NCBI GenBank assembly: GCA_031732875.1
Contig: JAVMKL010000254.1
Location: 1 to 16,347, forward strand
Direction: 5' to 3'
DNA: 16,347 nucleotides
From: JAVMKJ01 sp031732875
GTDB lineage: Bacteria; Pseudomonadota; Gammaproteobacteria; Competibacterales; Competibacteraceae
This document shows, in pieces, positions 7,181-13,090 of this stretch. How positions within the stretch are numbered: position 1 is the stretch's first letter; every line of letters begins with the position of its first letter. Under the pieces are notes generated by a model. That model was not told where the DNA came from. It was given only the letters and a program-made list of their open reading frames with translations, and searched no databases. Position numbers and translations under genes: made by a program.

Positions 7181-8739
7181 TCCACGGGGCATTGGTCGCC
7201 GGCGCAACCCGCCTCGCGCGGATCGACGTGGCGGCTGTCGCGGCCGGAATGCGCCAGACCGAGATAGGGGAAGCTCTCGCGATAGGGCACGTCGTTGGCG
7301 TTGACGCCGTCGCCGATGCTGTTGTGCGGGAAGCCGGCGAATTTTCCGCCCGCCAACACTCCCACCACGGCGCGCGCCGCGATGTCGGTCACGTCGTCCG
7401 ATACCCGCCGGCCGTTGGGAAACCCCGCCGGGTCTCCGGCCAGCAGACCCAGTCGGCTGCGTTTGACGGTGGAGGTGGGCGCGATCCCCGTGTTCAATCG
7501 CAGCAGATCGGCCACCGGTCCGGCCGGCGTGCCGGGCGCGGCGATCGGCGCCATGTAGGTCACCAGGGGCAACAGGTCGTTGCGGGGCGGGGCCGGAATC
7601 GGCAGCGCATCGGCATAGATGGCGTTCAGGACCCGCGCCAGCAACGGATCGAGGGCGTAGCCGGCGAACTGGGCGTCGTCCCGGGGCTGGCTCATGCTGA
7701 ACTTGTCCTTGTCGCCGGTGCCGATGATCAGTTCGTTGAACAGCGGATTGCCCATGCGCTGGATTTGCACGGCGTTGCCCGCCAGCACGGATGGCCCACC
7801 CGGGGTGGACGAATAAATCTTCAACGCGGAGCGGGAGGTGGTGCCCCAAGTGCCGATGGTGGCCAGCGGTTCGCTGGCGGGGTGGGGTTTGCCGTCGCGG
7901 GTCAGCAAAGTGATCGGAACCTCGATGGCGATGGCGTTGACGTTGAAGCCGGCCACATCGTCCGAAGCGAAATTTTGGGTGTCGTCGGCGTCCTGCTGGG
8001 GCGTCAGCACGCCGGCGATGCCGGTGCCGTCGGGCAGGGTCCGGAAGTTCAGGGAATCGAAGGTCGCACCCAGATCGATCCAGAACGGATCGTCCACGGT
8101 GCCGGCGAACACGGTAATGCCGTTGCCGAGATCGTGGATGCCCTGTTCGACCAGGCCGGCATAGTCGGGCATGGTGCGCGGCCCGACGTTGGTGGGCACC
8201 GCGACCAGGCCCCTGGCCAACTCGGTGCGTTGTTCGCCGCGCACCAGCGTGACCGTATACCGCTGGCGCAGGCTCAGCCCCTCGGAGCCGGGACCATCCA
8301 GTGCGACGATCGCCGGCGGGATCAGCGGCGTGCCGGGCGATACGGGGGCGGGCGAATTGGACGGCGCGGCGATGCCGCCGCCCGCGCCCACGAAGCCGGC
8401 GAACACGCCGGGCGCGCGGATTTCGGTGGTGAACCGGAACTCGAAGCGCAGATCCTCCACGGCATCGTGGTTGTTGTCGATGCGGATGGCGTAAAGGATC
8501 TCCGGATCGAAGGGGAAGTAATTGGGGCCGTTGCTGGGCTCCAGCAATGGATCGACGTCCAGAATCAACGTCACCTTGCCGGGATCGTCGTAGCTGACGA
8601 AGGCGTAGAAATCGGTGATGTCGGCCTTGGAATCGAGGGCGGTCAGCGGCGCTTCGCGATGGTTGGCGGCGTGACCGCCGGTGGCGACGGCCAGGGTCAG
8701 AGCCAAACTCAGGCAAGTGCGGGCAAACAGACGGGGCAT
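7177..8739 (-). CDS. Secreted DUF4331 domain protein
   Basis: The 520-residue protein has a clear signal peptide (residues 1-24, ending GGHA before ANHREAPL) and then reads as a full-length DUF4331 protein. Landmarks are HREAPLTALDSKADITDFYAF near the mature N-terminus, DVDPLLEPSNGPNYFPFDPEILYAIRID in the first quarter, and the conserved GRRVSDDVTDIAARAVVG and LGLAHSGRDSRH blocks near the end. The family is periplasmic or secreted and of unknown biochemical function. The start ATG 8739 has GAGGAGGA about six bases upstream. It is the first gene of the minus-strand operon and is joined to the TPR gene by an ATGA overlap. The pairing with a TPR protein and a HupE-like protein suggests one envelope complex (inference). 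Confidence 0.92.
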   Translation of the reverse strand: MPRLFARTCLSLALTLAVATGGHAANHREAPLTALDSKADITDFYAFVSYDDPGKVTLILDVDPLLEPSNGPNYFPFDPEILYAIRIDNNHDAVEDLRFEFRFTTEIRAPGVFAGFVGAGGGIAAPSNSPAPVSPGTPLIPPAIVALDGPGSEGLSLRQRYTVTLVRGEQRTELARGLVAVPTNVGPRTMPDYAGLVEQGIHDLGNGITVFAGTVDDPFWIDLGATFDSLNFRTLPDGTGIAGVLTPQQDADDTQNFASDDVAGFNVNAIAIEVPITLLTRDGKPHPASEPLATIGTWGTTSRSALKIYSSTPGGPSVLAGNAVQIQRMGNPLFNELIIGTGDKDKFSMSQPRDDAQFAGYALDPLLARVLNAIYADALPIPAPPRNDLLPLVTYMAPIAAPGTPAGPVADLLRLNTGIAPTSTVKRSRLGLLAGDPAGFPNGRRVSDDVTDIAARAVVGVLAGGKFAGFPHNSIGDGVNANDVPYRESFPYLGLAHSGRDSRHVDPREAGCAGDQCPVE

Positions 8740-8882
8740 GACGATCCTCCTCGGAAAACGTTTCGGTCAGGCGACGTCTCGGGCGTCGCCGCGAATGAAG
8801 CACCGATGGCTTCCTTGCCTGTTGCGCCGGAGCGCGCCGTTTGGATGCAGGGTCCGCGGGCAAATTCGAGAATGAATGGGAA

Positions 8883-8915
8883 CGCGATATATCGCGGCCC
8901 CCGCGTTATATCGCG
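8883..8915. repeat. Inverted repeat built of two CGCGATATATCGCG-like palindromes
   Basis: CGCGATATATCGCG (8883-8896) is a perfect 14-bp palindrome. A one-mismatch copy, CGCGTTATATCGCG, sits at 8902-8915, offset by 19 bases. Together they also form a hairpin with 15-base arms, one mismatch and loop CCC. The arrangement could be a dimeric repressor site on one face of the helix or a REP-like element. A related hairpin occurs at 12371-12398. Confidence 0.6.
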
Positions 8916-8968
8916 GTCCTTCCTCCGCGTCCTCACTTCATATCTTCTGCCGATAAAGCTATAACATA

Positions 8969-8996
8969 TTGATAAATAATAATAAAATACTCTAAC
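8969..8996 (+). promoter_or_regulatory. Possible sigma-70 promoter for the bufferin operon
   Basis: TTGATA (8969-8974) is followed after 16 bases by TCTAAC (8991-8996) in the only AT-rich block of the divergent region. The -35 matches consensus at five of six positions and the -10 at four. Transcription would start close to the palindrome at 8998-9009, leaving a leader of about 215 bases before the precursor gene. The match is modest, and an ECF-dependent promoter elsewhere in the gap is also possible. Confidence 0.3.
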
Positions 8997-8997
8997 A

Positions 8998-9009
8998 TGC
9001 CATATGGCA
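8998..9009. promoter_or_regulatory. 12-bp palindrome TGCCATATGGCA, candidate operator
   Basis: This perfect palindrome immediately follows the proposed -10 hexamer, where a repressor would block initiation. A shorter relative, GCCATGGC, occurs at 9113-9120. No regulator is assigned. Confidence 0.35.
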
Positions 9010-9217
9010 CGGGATTTGAAACCCCATTGCTCGGGTCGCCGCCGCGGGTCGAATCCCCCAAGCAAATCCAACCCAACGGGTTCGGACCGGGACGGCGGTA
9101 CATCCAAAGCATGCCATGGCCACCGGTCGAACCGCCTGGCCTGGCGATCGCGGGAAGGCAGTCCACCCGCAAAACCTTTGCTTTCGTCAACGCTTGTCAA
9201 TAGAGGAGCCATCGCTC

Positions 9218-9490
9218 ATGAACGGTAAAACTCTCGTCAATTCCGCTCTCGCCAGTGTTTTCACCTTGGGCCTGCTAGCCGCCGGCCAGGCCAACAGTCA
9301 GCCAGTACCCGAACAGAAAGGCGCCGAGAAATGCTTCGGCATCGTCAAGGCCGGCAAGAACGATTGCCAGACCAATGTCCACGCCTGCGCCGGTCAGGCC
9401 AGCAAGGACGGTCAGGGGGATTCCTGGATTTACGTCCCCAAGGGCACCTGCGAGAAGATCATCGGCGGCAGCGCGCAGCCGAAGGCCTGA
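9218..9490 (+). CDS. bufA: Bufferin-type RiPP precursor (DUF2282)
   Basis: The 90-residue protein has an N-terminal signal sequence (about 1-28, with SALASVFTLGLLAAG) and a DUF2282 core. The core holds four Cys at 39, 50, 57 and 78, in EKCFGIVKAGKNDC, HACAG and VPKGTCEK. This is the signature of the bufferin precursors first characterised in Caulobacter. There, an MNIO enzyme turns selected Cys into thiooxazoles before export, and the product helps the cell tolerate copper. The start ATG 9218 follows GAGGAG at 9203-9208. The MNIO gene begins ten bases after its stop, the standard order. Signal sequence and Cys spacing look intact, so the peptide should be functional. Which Cys are modified here cannot be read from sequence. 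Confidence 0.93.
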   Translation: MNGKTLVNSALASVFTLGLLAAGQANSQPVPEQKGAEKCFGIVKAGKNDCQTNVHACAGQASKDGQGDSWIYVPKGTCEKIIGGSAQPKA

Positions 9491-9500
9491 GGCGATTCCA

Positions 9501-10376
9501 ATGATCACCAAGCCGGCCCAGTCCTGGCTTGGTCCCAGTTCGATTCCGGCGCGAGCCGGAATCGGCCTGCGGGCCGAACACTACGACGCGGTGCTCGAAG
9601 CTCCGCCCCCGATCGGCTGGCTGGAGGTTCACAGCGAAAACTACTTCGGCGCGGGCGGCAAGCCGTTGCGCTACCTGGAACGAATCCGCGCCCTCTATCC
9701 CCTGAGCCTGCACGGCGTCGGCCTGTCCATCGGTTCGACCGACCCGCTCGACCGCCGGCATCTGGGAAAACTCCGGGAATTGATCCAGCGGTTCGAACCG
9801 GCGCTGGTTTCCGAACATTTGTCCTGGGGATCGGTCGGTGGCCGTCATCTCAACGACCTGCTGCCGCTGCCTTATACCGAGGAAGCGCTCGATCACATGG
9901 TCGCGCGGGTCGCTCGAGTGCAGGATGAACTCGGCCGGCAAATTCTGATCGAGAATCCCTCCAGCTACCTGCAATACGTGGAATCGGCGATTCCCGAATG
10001 GGAGTTTCTCGTCGCGCTGGCCGACCGTGCCGGCTGCGGGGTTCTGCTGGACGTCAACAACATCTACGTGAGTGCCCGCAACCACGGTTTCGATGCCGGC
10101 ACCTATTTGCGGGCCATCCCGCGCCGTGTCGTTCGAGAGATTCATCTCGCCGGATTTACGGTCAACCGGTTCGAGGAAGGCGAAATTTTGATCGACACCC
10201 ACAACCGGCCGGTCTGGCCGGCGGTCTGGGCGCTCTACCGCCAGGCCACGCAACGCTTTGGCCAGGTACCGACGCTGATCGAATGGGACAGCGACCTGCC
10301 CGAACTTTCGGTCCTGGTGGATGAAGCCCGCCGGGCCGACGCGATTCTGGAGGACCGTCATGCCTGGGCTGCGTGA
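9501..10376 (+). CDS. bufB: DUF692 multinuclear non-heme iron-dependent oxidase (MNIO)
   Basis: This 291-residue TIM-barrel enzyme belongs to DUF692, the MNIO family that uses two or three iron ions and oxygen to remodel Cys in RiPP precursors. Likely metal-ligand and active-site segments are visible in order: WLEVHSENYF (40-49), LHGVGLSIGS (70-79), VSEHLSWG (103-110), IENPSSYL (150-157), LLDVNNIYVSARNHG (182-196), REIHLAGF (212-219), DTHNRPVW (232-239) and IEWDSD (260-265). None of the expected His, Glu, Asp or Asn positions looks lost. It lies ten bases after the precursor and overlaps the DUF2063 gene by 17 bases. The expected reaction is conversion of precursor Cys residues in the cytoplasm before export. 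Confidence 0.95.
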   Translation: MITKPAQSWLGPSSIPARAGIGLRAEHYDAVLEAPPPIGWLEVHSENYFGAGGKPLRYLERIRALYPLSLHGVGLSIGSTDPLDRRHLGKLRELIQRFEPALVSEHLSWGSVGGRHLNDLLPLPYTEEALDHMVARVARVQDELGRQILIENPSSYLQYVESAIPEWEFLVALADRAGCGVLLDVNNIYVSARNHGFDAGTYLRAIPRRVVREIHLAGFTVNRFEEGEILIDTHNRPVWPAVWALYRQATQRFGQVPTLIEWDSDLPELSVLVDEARRADAILEDRHAWAA

Positions 10377-11160
10377 ACTCCAACTCGGTTTCGCCGCGGC
10401 GGTGCTCGACGATGCCGGCGACGGCTTCGCCCGTCACATTCGAGCCGCCGGCCTGAGCGGCGCCCGTCGCTTGCGGATCTATCGCAACAACTCCGTGCTC
10501 AATCTGACCGGCGCGCTCGAAGCGGCGTATCCGGTGGTACGCCGCCTGGTGGGCGAAGGATTTTTCCAATACGCCGCGGCGCAATACCTCAACCGTCATC
10601 CGTCCCGCTCGGGCGATCTGCACGAGTTCGGGGAATCGTTCCCGACGTTTCTCGAAACGTTTGGACCAGCTGCCGAATTGTCCTACCTGCCCGATGTCGC
10701 CCGGCTGGAATGGGCCTGTCACCAGGTATTCCATGCCGCCGGTCATCCGCCGCTCGACTTGGCGGCCCTGGCGCGCGTGCCCGCCGAACGGAGGGAGGAG
10801 CTGCGTTTTCAGCTCCACCCGGCGGCGCGCCTGCTGGAATCGACCTTTCCCATCGCGCGGATCTGGCAACTCAATCAGGACGACCAAGGCGACGATGCGA
10901 CGGTGGATTTGACCGAGGGCGGGGTCAAGCTGCTGATCTTTCGCCGCGAGGATCTGGACATCGAATTTCAATCCCTGGAAGACGGGGAGTACGCCCTGCT
11001 GCACGCTCTGGCCGGCGCTTGCGATTTCGCCACCGCCTGCGAACGGGCTTTGGCCACCCAACCGGATTTGGACGTGCCGGCCTGCTTTCGCCGGCACGTC
11101 CTGCAAGGCGCTCTTGGCGCTTTTTACCTGCCCTCCGCTCGTATCGCCGATTGCGGATAA
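10360..11160 (+). CDS. bufC: DUF2063 partner protein of the MNIO
   Basis: The 266-residue protein has the DUF2063 N-terminal domain (about residues 4-95: RELQLGFAAAVLDD, RLRIYRNN, LTGALEAAYPVVRRLVGE, RSGDLHEFGE). A C-terminal domain contains the STFPIARIW and VKLLIFRRED segments. Such proteins act as partners that present the precursor leader to the MNIO, comparable to MbnC beside MbnB. The start ATG 10360 lies inside the end of the MNIO gene, with GGAGG about seven bases upstream, so the two should be co-translated as expected for a complex. Length and order match other bufferin operons. Confidence 0.93.
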   Translation: MPGLRELQLGFAAAVLDDAGDGFARHIRAAGLSGARRLRIYRNNSVLNLTGALEAAYPVVRRLVGEGFFQYAAAQYLNRHPSRSGDLHEFGESFPTFLETFGPAAELSYLPDVARLEWACHQVFHAAGHPPLDLAALARVPAERREELRFQLHPAARLLESTFPIARIWQLNQDDQGDDATVDLTEGGVKLLIFRREDLDIEFQSLEDGEYALLHALAGACDFATACERALATQPDLDVPACFRRHVLQGALGAFYLPSARIADCG

Positions 11161-11179
11161 CCACCCCGAGGAGAAACCC

Positions 11180-11734
11180 ATGATGACTGCTACCGATATG
11201 CTCCACGCTCCGCCCCAGCGCCCGTTCCGGGCGAAAATCGCGCCCCTGCTGGGCAAGGCCGACGCGCTGATTCGCAAGGCCGCCGGCCTGCTGGCGCCGG
11301 TCGCCGATTTTCTGGCCCGCTATTGGGTCGCCAGCGCCTTCTTCGCTTCCGGACTGAGCAAGACCACGACCGGCAGCCTGACGCTGTTCGGCCATGCCTT
11401 CAGCTATCCGCTTAGCCTGTTTCCGGCGGACAGCACCTTCACCCTGTTTGAGTACGAATACCACGTGCCGCTGTTGCCGCCGATGCTGGCGGCTTACCTG
11501 GGAACGGCGGCGGAACTGCTGCTGCCGGTGTTTCTGTTCCTGGGTCTGGGGACCCGCTATATCGCGCTGGCGATGTTCGTGTTCAACATCGTGGCGGTGG
11601 TGTCCTATCCGGAACTGATGCCCGCGGGGCTGAAGGACCACCAGATTTGGGGATTGCTGTTGCTGATCACGTTCTGCCACGGTCCCGGCAAGCTGTCGCT
11701 GGATCACCTGATCGACCGGCTGGTTCGCCGCTAA
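11180..11734 (+). CDS. bufD: DoxX-like membrane protein of the bufferin operon
   Basis: The 184-residue protein has four hydrophobic segments (about 37-60, 98-121, 125-143 and 153-168), with RYWVASAFFASGLSK, TAAELLLPVFLFLGLGTR and a short basic C-terminus. It fits the DoxX/DoxD-like group that regularly ends bufferin gene sets. Its role there is not settled; coupling to the respiratory chain or to redox handling of the product has been considered. Two ATG codons follow GAGGAG directly (11180 and 11183), and the first is used here. The gap from the DUF2063 gene is 19 bases, so one transcript is likely. Confidence 0.9.
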   Translation: MMTATDMLHAPPQRPFRAKIAPLLGKADALIRKAAGLLAPVADFLARYWVASAFFASGLSKTTTGSLTLFGHAFSYPLSLFPADSTFTLFEYEYHVPLLPPMLAAYLGTAAELLLPVFLFLGLGTRYIALAMFVFNIVAVVSYPELMPAGLKDHQIWGLLLLITFCHGPGKLSLDHLIDRLVRR

Positions 11735-11772
11735 CCTACCGTTTCCATGCCACCCGAGGAGTGCGATGTCTC

Positions 11773-12357
11773 ATGAACAGCCTGGCGCAGCTTCCTGGCG
11801 ACGATGAAGTTGCCGCGGCCGCCCCAGCCGGATTTCCGGATGCCGAAGAGATCGATTTGCTGGGGCGAGTCGGTCTCTTTTCTTCGGACGACGCGCGCGC
11901 GTTGCGCAAGGTTTGGCGGGTTCTCCAGGATCGGACCGACGATTACCTGGACATGGTGCTCGGCATGGTGGCCGCCTATCCCGCCCTGGCCGCAGCATTG
12001 ACCGTGTTGCGCGATGACAATCCCGAAGATCCGACGGGCAGCGCCGGGACCACCCGCCAACTGTTTCGGCGGTGGCTGTCCGAAACCTGTCTTTCCCCCC
12101 GAGAACCACCGTGGCTCAAGCGGCTGTACGCCGAACTCCCGCTCGCTCCGGCGGCGCAATCGTTCCTAGCGCGGCTGCCGGGTTTCCGCTACCTCATCGC
12201 CCTGTCCTTTCCGCTGGTCGCCGCGGCGCGCGTGCCGCTGGCCGCCGGCGGGCTGGCGGCTCATGACATCGAACGAATGCAGACCGCGCTGCTGAAAGCC
12301 ATCCTGCTGCAAGTCGCCCTGCTGAGCAAACTCTACGTCCGGGAAGGCAGTTGGTGA
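11773..12357 (+). CDS. Protoglobin-family protein lacking the proximal haem histidine
   Basis: I assign this 194-residue protein to the protoglobin family, from memory of its pattern. It has the right length, an early LLGRVGLFSSDDARALRKVW segment, a central FRRWLSETC...PPWLKRLY stretch, FRYLIALSFPLVAAARVPLA, and the characteristic end KAILLQVALLSKLYVREGSW. In protoglobins the central stretch runs WL-x8-LRH, with the His binding haem. Here the same place reads WLKRLYAELPLAP, and Ala125 replaces the His. The whole protein has one His (164) and one Cys (106). It may bind haem another way, bind another ligand or have lost haem. It follows the DoxX gene by 38 bases. GAGGAG at 11756-11761 could serve this ATG (11 bases) or an out-of-frame ATG at 11766 that opens a 13-codon frame. 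Confidence 0.72.
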   Translation: MNSLAQLPGDDEVAAAAPAGFPDAEEIDLLGRVGLFSSDDARALRKVWRVLQDRTDDYLDMVLGMVAAYPALAAALTVLRDDNPEDPTGSAGTTRQLFRRWLSETCLSPREPPWLKRLYAELPLAPAAQSFLARLPGFRYLIALSFPLVAAARVPLAAGGLAAHDIERMQTALLKAILLQVALLSKLYVREGSW

Positions 12358-12370
12358 TTCCTCGTGATCG

Positions 12371-12398
12371 CGGTATTTCGCGGAACCGCGAAATACCG
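12371..12398. repeat. Perfect hairpin palindrome after the bufferin operon
   Basis: CGGTATTTCGCGG (12371-12383) is followed by AA and its exact complement CCGCGAAATACCG (12386-12398), giving 13-bp arms with a two-base centre. It starts 13 bases after the last stop codon. There is no T tract, so it is not a standard intrinsic terminator. Its core (TATTTCGCGG / CCGCGAAATA) parallels the TATATCGCGG / CCGCGTTATA core at 8883-8915. Confidence 0.65.
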
Positions 12399-12474
12399 AA
12401 GGCGCGGTTCGCGACTCGATACCTCCATCGCGGCCGATTGACTCCGCCATATTTCGAACAACAAACCAAGATAT

Positions 12475-12488
12475 TGTAAATAATTACA
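12475..12488. promoter_or_regulatory. Candidate operator TGTAA-N4-TTACA
   Basis: A small inverted repeat, TGTAA (12475-12479) and TTACA (12484-12488), lies three bases before the proposed -35 of the EF-hand gene, a usual place for an activator or repressor. The regulator is unknown. Confidence 0.3.
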
Positions 12489-12491
12489 TTT

Positions 12492-12519
12492 TTGACTGGA
12501 CCGCTGCTCGCCCAATACT
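12492..12519 (+). promoter_or_regulatory. Likely sigma-70 promoter of the EF-hand gene
   Basis: TTGACT (12492-12497) and AATACT (12514-12519) are 16 bases apart, matching consensus at five and four positions. The start of transcription would be near 12526, giving a leader of about 65 bases before ATG 12593. The promoter separates this gene from the bufferin operon. Confidence 0.45.
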
Positions 12520-12592
12520 GGCATCGCCTTTGCTAATCATCATTTCGGCAGTACAACCCAACCACTCAAATCCACATTACGAGGAGATGGCA

Positions 12593-12832
12593 ATGAAAAC
12601 GTCGACCAAACTGACTTTCGTCCTGATTTCCGGTCTGGCCCTGAGCACCGCTTTCGCCGAGCCCTTCAACATGTCGACGGCGAAGATCATGGACACCAAC
12701 AACGACGGCATGATCACCAAGGATGAATACATGAAGCACAGCAACGACATGGCGGCGTGGACCAAGATGGACACCAACAAGGACGGCGTGCTGGATGCCA
12801 AGGAAATTCAGGCCGGCTTCAACTCGAAATAA
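12593..12832 (+). CDS. Small secreted EF-hand protein
   Basis: The 79-residue protein has a signal peptide (1-22, ending LSTAFA before EPFN) and a mature part of about 57 residues with two EF-hand loops: DTNNDGMITKDE and DTNKDGVLDAKE. Both carry Asp or Asn at the calcium-coordinating positions and a closing Glu, so it should bind calcium or a similar ion in the periplasm. The start ATG 12593 is six bases after GAGGAG (12581-12586); the ATG at 12587 touches that site and is unlikely. It has its own promoter, and an intrinsic terminator lies downstream at 12948. Its place after the bufferin operon suggests, but does not prove, a shared role in metal handling. Confidence 0.85.
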   Translation: MKTSTKLTFVLISGLALSTAFAEPFNMSTAKIMDTNNDGMITKDEYMKHSNDMAAWTKMDTNKDGVLDAKEIQAGFNSK

Positions 12833-12861
12833 TTCCCCGCAACCGTCGGCAACCGTTCGTT

Positions 12862-12887
12862 CCCCTCTCCCGCCAGCGGGAGAGGGG
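12862..12887. repeat. Dispersed GC-rich hairpin repeat
   Basis: CCCCTCTCCCGC (12862-12873) and GCGGGAGAGGGG (12876-12887) are perfect 12-bp arms with a two-base loop. The purine-rich tail GAATGAGGGGGAGGG follows. Elements of this look are scattered between genes in many gammaproteobacterial genomes. Confidence 0.65.
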
Positions 12888-12947
12888 TTGGGAGTGAAGA
12901 ATGAGGGGGAGGGAACTGAATGATTAGTGCCGTGCTATCCACCCCCG

Positions 12948-12967
12948 GCCCGAAGGCTCGGGCTTTT
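12948..12967 (+). terminator. Intrinsic terminator downstream of the EF-hand gene
   Basis: GCCCGA (12948-12953), loop AGGC and TCGGGC (12958-12963) form a six-pair GC stem followed directly by TTTT. This is a plausible rho-independent terminator for the plus strand, 115 bases after the EF-hand stop. The T run is short. Confidence 0.55.
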
Positions 12968-13090
12968 CGCGCGAATCAGTAACGGGAAAAAAAATCAACA
13001 GCGCCGTCGTCGAGCCGCGTGGTCCAATCTAAACTGTTTGAATGACCCGGAGGATTTTCGCCGACAACGCCATCAAGGGGAGGTTTTTGC

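Larger units (their letters stand above)
8740..9217. promoter_or_regulatory. Divergent control region between the two operons
   Basis: This 478-base gap separates the minus-strand DUF4331 operon from the plus-strand bufferin operon and should hold both promoters. It contains a hairpin palindrome pair (8883-8915), an AT-rich block (about 8937-8997) with a possible plus-strand promoter, and a 12-bp palindrome (8998-9009). It also has a GGAAA-17-CGTC pair on the plus strand (8753-8778) shaped like an ECF sigma promoter. The stretch 9010-9217 is GC-rich without a supported gene. Confidence 0.5.

Noticed and set aside
7181..8863. Upstream extension of the TPR frame to nearly 1000 residues
   Set aside because: The extension lies in another frame of the same strand as DUF4331, is Arg-rich nonsense, and the coupled ATG at 7180 explains the start.
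7165..8964. Long plus-strand open frame opposite the DUF4331 gene
   Set aside because: It is antisense to a strong family match, is rich in low-complexity Gly/Gln/Arg and has no ribosome site; it is typical of GC-rich shadow frames.
9010..9062. tRNA-like GGGTCGAATCCC and GGGATTTGAAACCCC hairpins
   Set aside because: The T-arm resemblance has only three good pairs and there is no acceptor stem, anticodon arm or CCA end in register.
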